Notes under the pieces: model-generated
What the model was told of the DNA's origin: nothing
Database searches by the model: none
Seen by the model: the letters and a program-made list of their open reading frames with translations, nothing else
Assembly (NCBI RefSeq): GCF_029813785.1
Contig: NZ_JARVKY010000004.1
Coordinates: 124,001-188,000 of the forward strand
Length of the DNA: 64,000 bases
Reading direction: 5' to 3'
DNA from: Streptomyces sp. DH41
GTDB lineage: Bacteria > Actinomycetota > Actinomycetes > Streptomycetales > Streptomycetaceae
Made by a program: the position numbers and the translations under genes
In this document: positions 34,263-43,759 of the stretch, piece by piece
Layout of the letters: the number at the start of each line of letters is the position of its first letter
Position numbering within the stretch: the stretch's first letter is position 1

Positions 34263-35348
34263 ATGCTCGGCACCACCGCCAGATCACGCCGCCTGACCCT
34301 CGTACTCGCCACTGCCACCGTCCTCGCGCTCGGCGCCACCGCCTGCGGCGGCACGACCAAGGACGACGCGAACAAGGACGGCGGCAGCGCGGCCGTCGGC
34401 AAGGCCGACCCCGACGCGGAGACCAAGAAGGGCCTCACCGTCGCCTTCCTGCCCAAGCAGGTCAACAACCCCTACTTCACCACCGCCGACAAGGGCGGCG
34501 AGAAGGCGCTCAAGGAACTGGGCTCCACCTACAAGGAGGTCGGCACCAGCAGCGGCACCGACACCGCCGGCCAGGTCAGTTACGTCAACACCCTGACCCA
34601 GCAGCAGGTCGACGCCATGGCCGTCTCCGCGCAGGACCCCGGTGCCCTGTGCACCGCTCTCAAGCAGGCCATGCGCAACGGCGTCAGTGTCGTCACCTAC
34701 GACTCCGACACCAACAAGGACTGCCGTCAGGTGTTCGTCTCCCCGGCCTCCGCCGAGGACCTCGGGCGCACCCAGGTCGAGCTGCTGGCAAAGCAGATCG
34801 GCGGCAAGGGCGAGATCGCGATCCTGTCCGCGGCGCAGACCGCGACGAACCAGAACACCTGGATCGACGTCATGAAGGAGGAGTTGAAGAAGCCCGCCTA
34901 CAAGGACATCAAGCTCGTCAAGACCGCCTACGGGGACGACGACGCCCAGAAGTCGTTCCAGCAGACCCAGGGCCTGCTGCAGGAGTACCCGAACCTGAAG
35001 GGCATCATCTCCCCCACCACCGTCGGCATCAAGGCGGCCGCCCAGTACCTGTCCGGCTCCAAGTACAAGGGCAAGGTCAAGCTCACGGGACTCGGCACCC
35101 CGAACGACATGCGCGCCTACGTCAAGAACGGCACGGTCGAGCAGTTCGAGCTGTGGGAGCCGGCCAAGCTCGGCGCACTCGCCGCGCGCGCCGCGGTCGC
35201 CCTCGAGTCCGGCCAGATCACCGGCAAGGAGGGCGAGACCTTCGACGCCGGTGACCTCGGGACGATGACCATCGGTGCGGACGGTGTCGTCTCCCCGGGT
35301 GAGCCGACCGTCTTCGACAAGGCCAACATCGACGAGTACGACTTCTGA
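34263..35348 (+). CDS. rhaS: Rhamnose-binding lipoprotein of the ABC importer
   Basis: A 361-residue Peripla_BP_4 protein. The signal peptide has a basic start, a hydrophobic core and a lipobox ATAC with Cys28 as the lipidated residue, followed by a Gly/Asp/Lys linker. The mature domain begins GLTVAFLPKQVNNPYF and has the hinge and sugar-binding features of the rhamnose/autoinducer-2 binding group: SAQDPGALC, TYDSDTNKDCR, ATNQNTWIDVM and SPTTVGIKAAAQYL. It is anchored outside the membrane and delivers L-rhamnose to RhaPQ. GGAACTT precedes the ATG. A perfect terminator hairpin follows 15 bp after the stop. Confidence 0.92.
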   Translation: MLGTTARSRRLTLVLATATVLALGATACGGTTKDDANKDGGSAAVGKADPDAETKKGLTVAFLPKQVNNPYFTTADKGGEKALKELGSTYKEVGTSSGTDTAGQVSYVNTLTQQQVDAMAVSAQDPGALCTALKQAMRNGVSVVTYDSDTNKDCRQVFVSPASAEDLGRTQVELLAKQIGGKGEIAILSAAQTATNQNTWIDVMKEELKKPAYKDIKLVKTAYGDDDAQKSFQQTQGLLQEYPNLKGIISPTTVGIKAAAQYLSGSKYKGKVKLTGLGTPNDMRAYVKNGTVEQFELWEPAKLGALAARAAVALESGQITGKEGETFDAGDLGTMTIGADGVVSPGEPTVFDKANIDEYDF

Positions 35349-35362
35349 TCCGCAACGACAGT

Positions 35363-35393
35363 CGTGGGGCCCCGGCGTCGCCGGGGCCCCACG
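35363..35393 (+). terminator. Strong terminator after rhaS
   Basis: CGTGGGGCCCCGGCG at 35363-35377 and its exact complement at 35379-35393 form a 15-bp perfect stem with almost no loop. It separates the transporter genes from rhaU, which would then be read by leak-through or a separate promoter. Confidence 0.8.
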
Positions 35394-35413
35394 CTCGGCA
35401 GCAGGGTGATCCG

Positions 35414-35734
35414 ATGCAACGCGTCTGTTTTCTTCTCAAGGTCCGCTCCGGGATGGTCGCCGAATACCGCGAGCGCCACAGGGACGTGTGGGCCGACATG
35501 CTCACCGCGCTCTCCGAAGCCGGCTGGCGCAACTACTCCCTCTTCCTGCGGGAGGACGGCCTGCTCGTCGGCTACCTGGAGACCGACGACTTCGAGGCGG
35601 CCCGGGCGGCCATGGACGCCACCGAGGTGAACGCGCGTTGGCAGGCCGAGATGGCGGGGTTCTTCGAAGAACTGGACGGGCGGGCACCCGATGCCGCCAT
35701 GCGCCCCCTCGCCGAGGTCTTCCACCTGGCGTGA
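35414..35734 (+). CDS. rhaU: L-rhamnose mutarotase
   Basis: A 106-residue ferredoxin-like alpha+beta protein that interconverts alpha- and beta-L-rhamnopyranose, feeding the anomer used by the isomerase. The start MQRVCFLLKVRSGMVAEY, the active-site His22 in YRERHRDVW (matching His22 of E. coli RhaM), GWRNYSLFL and the Trp of NARWQAEM are typical. The length fits the family. It lies between the transporter terminator and the LacI regulator gene, 77 bp upstream of the latter, probably in one transcript with it. Confidence 0.92.
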   Translation: MQRVCFLLKVRSGMVAEYRERHRDVWADMLTALSEAGWRNYSLFLREDGLLVGYLETDDFEAARAAMDATEVNARWQAEMAGFFEELDGRAPDAAMRPLAEVFHLA

Positions 35735-35811
35735 ACCGGGGCTCCGGCCTCGTAGGACGAACGCTTCCCCGACCGGCTCGATGGGCGGGGACAGAACAGC
35801 AGGAGACACAC

Positions 35812-36840
35812 ATGACGCACTCCCCGCCGACGGTCGGCATCAAGGACGTCGCACGGGAGGCCGGTGTCTCCGTCGGCACGGTTTCCAATGTGCTCAACCA
35901 GCCCGGCCGCGTCTCGCAGCGGACGCGACGTCATGTGGAGCAGGTGATCGCGCGGCTGGGTTACGTGCGCAGCGAGTCCGCCCGGCAGCTGCGGGCGGGC
36001 CGCAGCCGTGTCATGGCCCTGCTCGTCCTCGACATGGGCAATCCGTTCTTCGTCGACCTGGCCCAGGGAGCCGAGCGTACGGCCCGGGATGCGGGACTGG
36101 CCGTCACCCTGTGCAACAGCGCGCAGAGTGTGCGGAAGGAGGCGGAGTACCTCGAACTCTTCGCCGAGCAGCGGGTCCGCGGGGTGCTGGTCACCCCCGC
36201 CGACCCGAGTGGGCGCAGCCTGCGCGACTTCCGCCGGCACGGTATTCCCTACGTTCTGGTGGACCGGGTGGCCGGCGACGCGGAGGGCTGCTCTGTCTCG
36301 GTCGACGACGTCACCGGCGGTGCTCTGGCGATCCATCACCTGACCGGTGCCGGTCACGGCTCCATCGCCTATGTCAGCGGACCGCCGCATCTGAGGCAGG
36401 TGCGGGACCGCCGGACGGGGGCGCTGGAAGCCGTCGCCCAGGCAGGCCTGCCCCCCACGGCGTTGCGGGAGATCCCCACCGAACGCCTCGACGTGGCCGC
36501 CGGCCGTGACGCGGGCGCCAGGCTGCTGGGTCTGGCCGAGCGGCCCACCGCGGTCTTCTGCGCCAACGACCTGCTGGCCCTCGGGGTGCTCCAGTTCATG
36601 TACACGGCCGGGGTCAAGGTTCCCGACGACCTGGCCATCGTCGGGTACGACGACATCGAGTTCGCCGCCGCGGCGACCGTACCGCTGACCTCGGTCCGCC
36701 AGCCCGCGCGCGCCATGGGCGCCATGGCCGCCGACCTGCTTCTCCAGGAAGCCGGTGACCGGGCGGACGAGCACCGTCACGAGCACGTCGTGCTCCAGCC
36801 CGAGCTGGTCGTCCGCGGTTCGAGCCTGCCCAGGCGCTGA
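35812..36840 (+). CDS. rhaR: LacI-family transcriptional regulator, probable rhamnose repressor
   Basis: A 342-residue regulator. The N-terminal LacI helix-turn-helix is VGIKDVAREAGVSVGTVSNV (8-27), with hinge helix residues around SESARQLRAGRS. The periplasmic-binding-protein-like effector domain has MGNPFFVDLAQG, VSVDDVTGG, HGSIAYVSGP, FCANDLLALG and VGYDDIEFAAAATVPLTSV. AGGAG precedes the ATG. Its place among rhamnose genes, and four LacI-type operators at rhaI, rhaT, GH127 and the second GH106 gene, make it the likely L-rhamnose-responsive repressor of all four (inference). No operator is seen in front of its own gene. The stop codon sits in an 18-bp direct repeat. Confidence 0.88.
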   Translation: MTHSPPTVGIKDVAREAGVSVGTVSNVLNQPGRVSQRTRRHVEQVIARLGYVRSESARQLRAGRSRVMALLVLDMGNPFFVDLAQGAERTARDAGLAVTLCNSAQSVRKEAEYLELFAEQRVRGVLVTPADPSGRSLRDFRRHGIPYVLVDRVAGDAEGCSVSVDDVTGGALAIHHLTGAGHGSIAYVSGPPHLRQVRDRRTGALEAVAQAGLPPTALREIPTERLDVAAGRDAGARLLGLAERPTAVFCANDLLALGVLQFMYTAGVKVPDDLAIVGYDDIEFAAAATVPLTSVRQPARAMGAMAADLLLQEAGDRADEHRHEHVVLQPELVVRGSSLPRR

Positions 36841-36861
36841 GGACCTGCCCAGGCGCTGAGG
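36825..36861. repeat. 18-bp direct repeat spanning the rhaR stop codon
   Basis: CCTGCCCAGGCGCTGAGG occurs at 36825-36842 and again at 36844-36861, one base apart. The first copy encodes the last residues and the stop of the regulator. A recent slippage duplication is the simplest reading. Confidence 0.8.
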
Positions 36862-36884
36862 GCCCGCCGCGTCCCGCGGAGCGC

Positions 36885-36923
36885 CGGACGGCGGTGGCGT
36901 CGCCAGGACGCCGCCGCCGTCCG
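36885..36923. terminator. Bidirectional terminator between rhaR and GH78 genes
   Basis: CGGACGGCGGTGGCGTC (36885-36901) pairs with GACGCCGCCGCCGTCCG (36907-36923), a 17-bp stem with one mismatch and a 5-nt loop. It separates the convergent rhaR (ends 36840) and GH78 (ends 36929) genes. Confidence 0.8.
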
Positions 36924-36928
36924 ACGGG

Positions 36929-39900
36929 TCAGGACGTGGCGGTGCTGTACACCGACGTGAACGTCCAGTCGCCCGAGCCGACCTCGTAGACGGCCTCACC
37001 CTTCCCGGTGCGCAGCGGCTTCGCTCCGGCCGGGGCGGCGACGCGTCCCTCGGTGAACGGCACGCGGACCTCGGCCGTGCTGCCGGCGGGCACGCTCAGC
37101 CGCAGCTCGTAGCGGTCGCCGTCGCGCTTCCAGTCGGTGCTCACGGTGCCGTACGGAGTCTTGTAGGAGCCCGACGCGGAGGTGAGGTCGCCGACGACGG
37201 CCGGGTCGATCAGCAGCTTGCGGTAGCCGATGGAACCGGGGGCCTGTTCGATGCCGGCGACCCGGTCGGTGAACCAGGCGTCGATGGCGCCGAGCATGAA
37301 GTGGTTCTGGGACTGACCGGGGCCGCCGTCCCAGGACTCGCCGAGTGTGGTGTTGCCGTTCAGGACCTGGTAGCCGTAGCTCGGGCTGGTGGTCTGCGTG
37401 GCGATCTCGTGGATGACGTCGTCGCGGCCGGCCTCCGAGAGCACGCGGAAGGCCGACGGAAGCGAGATCTCGCCGAGGACCAGGTGGTGGTCGGCTTCCT
37501 CGACGCTGTTCACGAAGTGGTCGAGAAGGCGTTCGCGTTCACCGTCCGGGACGGCTCCCATGTCCAGGGCGAGGGCCTCGGCGCCGTGGCCGCCGCCGCC
37601 GAAGGTTCCGGTCTCCCGGTCGTAGTACTTGGCGGTCAGGGCCTCGGCGCTCGCGTCGGCCTTGGCACGGTAGGCCGCCGCGCCCTCCTCGTCGCCGAGG
37701 ACCTCGGCGATGCGGCTCAGGGCGTCGACGACCCGCCAGTAGCCGTAGGTGCCGGCCACGGCGCGCGGGAAGGTCCGGTCGGGGGTGAACCAGTCACCGA
37801 GGCCGTAGTCGAGGATGCCGTCCTGGACCTTCTGTTCCAGGAACGTCACGTACCGCTTCATCCGCGGGTAGTACGTCGTGAGCGTGTCCCGGTCGCCGTA
37901 GGTGGTGTAGAGCTGCCAGGGCACGAGGACGAAGGCGCCGCCCCAGTTGGCGTCGTTGCGGTAGCCGCCCGGCAGGTTCGTGTACTCGGGGACGGTGCTC
38001 GGGATCAGCCCGTCCTCGGTCTGGGCGTCGGACATGTCGCGCACGAGCTTGCGGAAGTACGCCTCCATGTCGTAGTTGCCGGTGAGGACGGGGAAGAGGA
38101 GCTGGTTCTGCTCCAGCCAGCCGAGCTTCTCGCGGCTCGGGCAGTCGGTGAGGACGCTCATCATGTTGCCCTCGACCGAGCGGCGGATGATCGAGTGGAT
38201 GCCGTTGATGAGCTTGTCGGAGCTGGTGAAGTCGCCGGAGGAGGCGTTGTCGGTGTGCAGGACCATCCCGCGCACCGTGACGGTCGCGTTCTCGGGCAGG
38301 CCCTGGAGTTCCAGGTAACGGAAGCCGTGGTAGCTGAACTTGGGGTGCCAGGTCTCCGTGCCGTCGCCGCCGGTGGTGTAGGTGTCCCACAGCGGTCCGC
38401 CGACGTTGCTGATGGACTGGAAGGCGTGGCCGTCCTTCAGGCTCTCCGCGGGGAGGATGCGGATGTCGGTGCCGGCCGGGGCCGTGACGGTGATCTCCGG
38501 CCAGCCGGCGATGTTGCGGCCGAGGTCGAAGATCCGGCTGCCTTCGGCCGCCTCGTCGACCTCGTTGCCTTCGAGGGTCTCGATGACGCGGACGGGTTCG
38601 GTCTCGCGGGCGCTGAGGAGGGCGGGGTCGTCGGCCGTGCCGGGGCCGGACACGGTTGCCGCCGCCTTCCAGGAGGCGCGGTCCCGGCCGGGCTTGTTCC
38701 AGTTCCGGATCTCGCGGCGTGCGTCGTAGTCCTCCCCGCCGTACCAGTTGGAGGAGGTGGTCGCGCCGAGGGTGGTGCGCCAGTCGCCGCCGCTGCCGAC
38801 GCGGCGTACGGTGCCGTCGGCGAGCGTGATCTCCAGCTGGGCGACGACCTTCGGGTCGCTCAGGTTCCCGTAGAGCTTGCGGTAGCGGTCGGCGGTGCTG
38901 ACGACGTTCGACATGCCGTTGCCCAGTTCGATGCCGATGGTGTTGCGGCCGGAGCGCAGCCGGTCGGTCACGTCGTAGGTGGCGTACTGGACGCGCTCGG
39001 TGTAGTCGGTGTTGGCCGGTTCGAGAACGGCGTCGCCGACCGGCTCACCGTTGACGCTCGCGTCGTAGATGCCGAGGCCGGACACGTACAGCCGGGCGCT
39101 GCGGACCTTCTTCGGCAGGGCGAAGTCCTTGGTGAGCAGCGGCAGTGCGGCGGGGAGGTACGGCGTGGGCGGCCGCTGGCCGGTGATCTCGGCCGCGCGG
39201 GTGAACGGGCCGTCGGGTGCGTCGCCGGTGGAGACGGTGTAGTCGACGGGGAAGTGCGGCACCCGGCCGTCGTCGCTGAGGGCGTCGGCGCGCGGGTAGA
39301 GGGCGATCCGGTCGAAGGTCTTGGCGGACCCCAGGTCGAGGGTGAGGACGACCGGCGCGTTAGAGGCGTCGGGGCCGGTGTGCGGCGCGCTGGAGTACCC
39401 GGCGGCGGTCTGCAGGGCGCTGTTGGGCAGGCCGTCGACGGCGAGGGCCGGCTCCCAGGTCTTGCGCACGGTGTCGGTCTCCGAGGCCGTCACCGTGGCG
39501 CCCTCGGCGAGGCCGGTGGTTCCGGTACCGGAGTCGCGTACGTCGATCTCGCCGAGCTGGAGGCGCCAGGACTCGGCGGGGAAGTCGTCGGCGAGCGGCA
39601 GTCCGAGCTTGGTGACGTCGAGGCGGACGTAGCGGGCCGTGGTGCGCGGCAGGTCGACGACGACGGGCTCGATGGTGCGCTCGCTGAGCCGCCAGTCCGG
39701 GTGCGTGATCCAGTCGGCGTCCCAGTCCCGCTGCTCGGTCAGGCCCGTCTCGAACACCGAGGGCTTGCTCCAGCCCGAGTCCCGGCCGCTGTCGCCCGAC
39801 CAGAGCATGACGCGCCAGTACACGCGGTCGCGGGAGCCGAGTTCCTTGCCGGCGTAGGTGGTCCGCGGGACGCCGGAGCGCACCTTGCCCGAGTCCCACA

Positions 39901-40195
39901 GGTCGGGCCTGCCCTGCTTGAGTCTGCTCGGGGAGCTGGCCGCCTGGACGCGGTACGCGGACTGCACGACGCCTCTCGCCCGGCTGGTGATGTTCCAGCT
40001 CAGGTACGGCGTGGTGTCGTCGATGCCGAGGGCCTGCGCGAGGTGCTGGGTGCGCAGTTCGGCGGGTGCGATGCGGGCGGGGGGCCCGGCGTCGGCGTTG
40101 ACGGCCGTCGGCAGCACGGTGACGAGTGCGGTGAGGCCGGAGGCGACGAGGAGGGCGGGGCGCCGGTGGGCGCGCCGGGTGAGCGCTCGGCTCAT
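36929..40195 (-). CDS. Secreted alpha-L-rhamnosidase, GH78 family
   Basis: A 1088-residue enzyme releasing terminal L-rhamnose. A signal peptide (1-36, ending near VNADA) is followed by a fibronectin-like domain (about 45-150) and an inserted discoidin-like carbohydrate-binding domain (about 165-345). Then come the Bac_rhamnosid N-terminal beta domains (about 365-640), with the WYGGEDYDAR and DLGRNIAGW segments. The (alpha/alpha)6 barrel has DCPSREKLGW (684-693), DAQTEDGLIPS around 723-733, GLGDWF and a late GESWDGGPGQSQNHFMLGA. The length is normal for multi-domain GH78. AAGGAG precedes the ATG. It is last in the leftward GH127-GH106-GH78 operon, 54 bp after the GH106-like gene. Confidence 0.92.
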   Translation of the reverse strand: MSRALTRRAHRRPALLVASGLTALVTVLPTAVNADAGPPARIAPAELRTQHLAQALGIDDTTPYLSWNITSRARGVVQSAYRVQAASSPSRLKQGRPDLWDSGKVRSGVPRTTYAGKELGSRDRVYWRVMLWSGDSGRDSGWSKPSVFETGLTEQRDWDADWITHPDWRLSERTIEPVVVDLPRTTARYVRLDVTKLGLPLADDFPAESWRLQLGEIDVRDSGTGTTGLAEGATVTASETDTVRKTWEPALAVDGLPNSALQTAAGYSSAPHTGPDASNAPVVLTLDLGSAKTFDRIALYPRADALSDDGRVPHFPVDYTVSTGDAPDGPFTRAAEITGQRPPTPYLPAALPLLTKDFALPKKVRSARLYVSGLGIYDASVNGEPVGDAVLEPANTDYTERVQYATYDVTDRLRSGRNTIGIELGNGMSNVVSTADRYRKLYGNLSDPKVVAQLEITLADGTVRRVGSGGDWRTTLGATTSSNWYGGEDYDARREIRNWNKPGRDRASWKAAATVSGPGTADDPALLSARETEPVRVIETLEGNEVDEAAEGSRIFDLGRNIAGWPEITVTAPAGTDIRILPAESLKDGHAFQSISNVGGPLWDTYTTGGDGTETWHPKFSYHGFRYLELQGLPENATVTVRGMVLHTDNASSGDFTSSDKLINGIHSIIRRSVEGNMMSVLTDCPSREKLGWLEQNQLLFPVLTGNYDMEAYFRKLVRDMSDAQTEDGLIPSTVPEYTNLPGGYRNDANWGGAFVLVPWQLYTTYGDRDTLTTYYPRMKRYVTFLEQKVQDGILDYGLGDWFTPDRTFPRAVAGTYGYWRVVDALSRIAEVLGDEEGAAAYRAKADASAEALTAKYYDRETGTFGGGGHGAEALALDMGAVPDGERERLLDHFVNSVEEADHHLVLGEISLPSAFRVLSEAGRDDVIHEIATQTTSPSYGYQVLNGNTTLGESWDGGPGQSQNHFMLGAIDAWFTDRVAGIEQAPGSIGYRKLLIDPAVVGDLTSASGSYKTPYGTVSTDWKRDGDRYELRLSVPAGSTAEVRVPFTEGRVAAPAGAKPLRTGKGEAVYEVGSGDWTFTSVYSTATS

Positions 40196-40249
40196 GTGGT
40201 GCTCCTTGCGGGTGCGGGAGGAGGGCAGGGTTGGGACGGCGCCGCCGGG

Positions 40250-43200
40250 TCAGACACGGTTCAGGACGGCCGTGACGCGGCGGTACGGCCGTAGGGTCAC
40301 GGGGCCGAGCAGGCCCGACGGCAGCGGCTTCCCGCGCTCGTTGGAAAGGGTGTTGGAGACGCGGACGGAGATCGTGTTGCGTCCGGCGCGCAGGACGTCG
40401 GTGACGTCGGCGGTGTACGGGCTCCACAGCAGCGGCGGCAGTTCGGTGCCGTTGACGGTCACGGCGGCGACTTCGCGGACCACGCCCAGGCCGAGGCGGA
40501 GGCCCCGGCCGTCGAGGGTGTCCCGGTCCAGGTCGACGGTGGTGGTGTAGGTGCCGCTGCCGGAGAACTCCGCGTCGAGGTCGGTCCAGCTGCCCAGGGG
40601 CCGGGTGACGGGCTCGGCGCCGTCGCGGTCCAGGGTCAGTGTCCAGTCGCCGTCCACTCCGATGGGGTGGAGGGGGTCGGTGACCTCGGCGGTGCCCCGG
40701 TAGGAGTGCCGGTCGTCGGTGCCCTTGAGGGCGTAGCGGCCGGGCGCGTCGGCGACGGCGGCGACGAGCAGCCGGTTCTTCCGCGGGGTGACGTCCTCGA
40801 CGGGCAGTTCCGCGTCGGTGAGGTGCGCGCCGGGGCGGGTGGCGGAGCGCACGACGATCGCGAGGGTCTCGTAGGGGCGCAGCCGCAGCGGCACCCGGAG
40901 GCCGTCCTTGCCTCGGTCGCGGCGGTACACGGGGGCGGGCCGCGCGATGCCGGTGGCGGGGTCCCAGAGTTCCGGGACGCCCTTGGCGGGCAGTGCGGCG
41001 ACCGTCTCGACGGCCTGTCCGCTCTCGTTGTTGACGAGGAAGGCGATGTCCTTGCCGCGGGTGGTGCGCAGGACGCGGACCGCGTCGGCGGCCGGTTCGA
41101 GGACGGCGGCGGCGACGCCGGCCGCGTGCGTGGCCGCCCGCAGCCCGGACACGTCGGCGACGCGTACGGCCGTCCCGGCGCCGGTGCGGCGGCTGCCGGG
41201 CACCTTCTCGCCGAACAGCGCGGACAGCTCTCGTTCCAGGCGGCGGTCGCCGCCGTTCGCCTCGTCGCCGGGCAGTTCGCCGACGGCGACGACGGTGCCG
41301 CCGCCGCGCACGAACCGCGTGAGCGTCTGCACGGCGGCGGCGTCCAGCGTCGGGGTCGGCGGCAGGACGGCCAGGTCGTAGCGGGCCTCGCCGACGGTGA
41401 GCCGGCCGCCGCGGGTGGCGGCGTGGGCGAGCAGTCCGCGATCGCCGCTCAGCGCGCCCTCGTGGACGAGGTCGAAGTCGACCTGGGCGCTTTCCAGGGC
41501 GTACGCGGTGTCGCTCAGCGCGCCGTCGACGGCGCCCTGCCGCTCGGTGCCGCGCCACTGTTCGGCCGCCCGCTGCGGCTGGACGAGCGCGGTCCGCGCG
41601 GCGGAGGTGCCGCGTGCGACCTCCATGACGCGGCCGATCCAGTCGGCGAGCGGTTCCATGGCCCACCACCAGGGGGCGCGCGGGCCGAACGGCGGCGGGA
41701 AGAACACCCGGGTCTCGTCGGTCCACAGCGCGTGCAGCACCGTGAGGTTGACGCCACGGGCGGCGTTGGCGCCCACGAGAGCGCGGGCGAAGTCGGGTGC
41801 GACCTGCCAGCCCATGTTGCCGAAGGCCTCCAGCAGGGCGCGTTCGCGGCCCATCTGGTGGGCGACGCTGACCGGGTTGCGCGGGATCATCGTGGGTTCG
41901 CCGGCCACGTACTCGGCGGTGATGATGTCTCCGCCGGGGACCTGCGCCCACTGGTGGACCTTGTGCAGGTCGCCGGTGGAGGCGATGCGCTTGGACGGCG
42001 CGGTCTCGTCGTACAGGGGGTTGGTGACGAGGGCGACGTCCCGCTTCTCGTACCAGCGGGACTGCTTCTCGAAGTACACGGCGAAACGGTCGGAGACCGC
42101 CTGCCAGTACCGCCCGCGCGCGATGCGGCCCTCGCGGCCGAGGTCGTCGAAGGCCGAGGCGTACGCGGTGCCGGGTTCGACGCCGACGGCGCGCAGCGCG
42201 TCCTGCAGTGCCGGTGACCACGGGAACCGCTTGAAGTGCGCCTCGGCGGAGGCGAAGTACGGTTCGTCGTCCCAGAACCCCGGTACGACGTTGCCGAAGT
42301 AGCGGCCGAAGCGGCGGTGGTACTCCCCCGGGACCATGTCGAGGAACAGGTCGACGGGTTCGTCGTCGAGGAGGTCGACGTAGCCGCGGCTGTAGCCCTG
42401 GCTGTCGTCGGTCAGGGGGCTGCCGCCGAAGACGTCGATCTGCCAGCGTCCGGCGGGGACGTTCCAGTGCCGTCCGGCCTGGAGTTCCTCGGTCAGCTCC
42501 ACGATCCGGTCCGTGCCGGTGGCGCCGACGGGACGGGCGACCGCGGCGACGGGCGCGGAGGTTCCCCCGGGGCGCGGGCGGGCCGGGAAGTCGCCGGCGG
42601 CGGAGGGGTCGTCGAAGGTCTGCTCGTACAGTGTGGTGCCGTCGGCGGCGGTGACGGTCAGCGTCTCCCACAGGGCTCGCTGCCCGTCGACGGCGCTCAC
42701 GCCGACGCTGCCGGTGGCGTGGTGTCCGTCGGTGACGGTGCCCTTGTCCTTGTCGTCGAGGGTGACCCCGATGGTGTCGCCGCGGACGGTGACGACGAGT
42801 GTGTGGAACTTCGTCCGGTTGAATCCGTCGGTGCGGCTGCTGCGGGCGAGTTCCGTCGGTGCGGCGCCGTCGGTGAGGCGCAGGACCGTGACGACGCCGG
42901 TCTGGTCGAACTCCACGGCGTAGCCGTCGGTCCCGGAGGCCGAGGCCCGGACGACCAGCCCGGCCGCGCCGTGGTCGGCCTTGGCGCTGCCGGTGACGGT
43001 GTAATCGGCCCACCTCGCGCCCTGGCTCAGTGCGGCAGCGCCGCCGAGGACGTCGGCGTCGGCCACCAGACGGCCGGTGTCGACGCCCACGCCGGTGGTG
43101 ACGGCGAGATCGGCGGTCGCGGGCCCCTCGACGACGGTGGTGGATCGCCACAGCGCCTTGAGCCGCAGGTCGGGCCGGGGTGCGTAGGTGCGGGACCCGA

Positions 43201-43660
43201 CGGTGCCGCCCTCGACGATGTACTCACCGGCGCGTCCGCTCGGGAAGTGGTCGTCGTTGAACAGCCACACCCGCATGCCGGTCCGCTCGGCGACCTCCAG
43301 GACGTGGCCGACGATGCCGAACCACTCCTCGCTGAAGAACACCGGCCGCATCTCGGCGTTGTCGAAGGGGAAGACGATGACCTCGTACATGCCCTTGGAG
43401 CGCAGGTCGGCCATCTGGGTGTCGACCAGCTCGGGGGTGACGGTGCCGTTCCAGTACCAGTACACCGTCGGCCGGCTGTCGCGGCGCGGGTCGGCGAAGT
43501 GCTTGGGGGTGAAGCCGGCCTTCCGGGCGGCGTCGGCGGCCGTCGGCTCCGCGGCGTGTGCGGTGGCCACGCCGGTGCCGGGCAGGCCGACGGCGAATAC
43601 GGCACCGGTCGCGCCGGCGGCGGCGACGAATCGGCGTCTGGTCAGGTCGGACTCGGACAA
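40250..43660 (-). CDS. Tat-exported GH106-like alpha-L-rhamnosidase
   Basis: A 1136-residue secreted protein. The Tat signal TRRRFVAAAG (7-16) runs to AHAAE near residue 37. The GH106-type start is FADPRRDSRPTVYWYWNG, VDTQMADLRSKGMYEVIVF and LFNDDHFPSGRAGEY. A laminin-G-like insert (about residues 165-280) carries RWADYTVTG and LWETLTVTAADG. The barrel core holds VTNPLYDETAPSKR and ITAEYVAGEPT. A C-terminal galactose-binding-like domain (about 1020-1136) follows. The start is a TTG at 43660 with GGGAG upstream. Assignment to GH106 rests on segment resemblance, and substrate details are unknown. It lies between GH127 and GH78 in one operon. Confidence 0.75.
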   Translation of the reverse strand: MSESDLTRRRFVAAAGATGAVFAVGLPGTGVATAHAAEPTAADAARKAGFTPKHFADPRRDSRPTVYWYWNGTVTPELVDTQMADLRSKGMYEVIVFPFDNAEMRPVFFSEEWFGIVGHVLEVAERTGMRVWLFNDDHFPSGRAGEYIVEGGTVGSRTYAPRPDLRLKALWRSTTVVEGPATADLAVTTGVGVDTGRLVADADVLGGAAALSQGARWADYTVTGSAKADHGAAGLVVRASASGTDGYAVEFDQTGVVTVLRLTDGAAPTELARSSRTDGFNRTKFHTLVVTVRGDTIGVTLDDKDKGTVTDGHHATGSVGVSAVDGQRALWETLTVTAADGTTLYEQTFDDPSAAGDFPARPRPGGTSAPVAAVARPVGATGTDRIVELTEELQAGRHWNVPAGRWQIDVFGGSPLTDDSQGYSRGYVDLLDDEPVDLFLDMVPGEYHRRFGRYFGNVVPGFWDDEPYFASAEAHFKRFPWSPALQDALRAVGVEPGTAYASAFDDLGREGRIARGRYWQAVSDRFAVYFEKQSRWYEKRDVALVTNPLYDETAPSKRIASTGDLHKVHQWAQVPGGDIITAEYVAGEPTMIPRNPVSVAHQMGRERALLEAFGNMGWQVAPDFARALVGANAARGVNLTVLHALWTDETRVFFPPPFGPRAPWWWAMEPLADWIGRVMEVARGTSAARTALVQPQRAAEQWRGTERQGAVDGALSDTAYALESAQVDFDLVHEGALSGDRGLLAHAATRGGRLTVGEARYDLAVLPPTPTLDAAAVQTLTRFVRGGGTVVAVGELPGDEANGGDRRLERELSALFGEKVPGSRRTGAGTAVRVADVSGLRAATHAAGVAAAVLEPAADAVRVLRTTRGKDIAFLVNNESGQAVETVAALPAKGVPELWDPATGIARPAPVYRRDRGKDGLRVPLRLRPYETLAIVVRSATRPGAHLTDAELPVEDVTPRKNRLLVAAVADAPGRYALKGTDDRHSYRGTAEVTDPLHPIGVDGDWTLTLDRDGAEPVTRPLGSWTDLDAEFSGSGTYTTTVDLDRDTLDGRGLRLGLGVVREVAAVTVNGTELPPLLWSPYTADVTDVLRAGRNTISVRVSNTLSNERGKPLPSGLLGPVTLRPYRRVTAVLNRV

Positions 43661-43759
43661 CGGGAACTCCCTTGTTCAGGGTGGGTCGTCGGGGGTGTGC
43701 CCGGGCCGTGCGGCCGGCGCGGGCAGGTGTGTGGTCGGCGGCGCGCGGTCCGGGCACCG

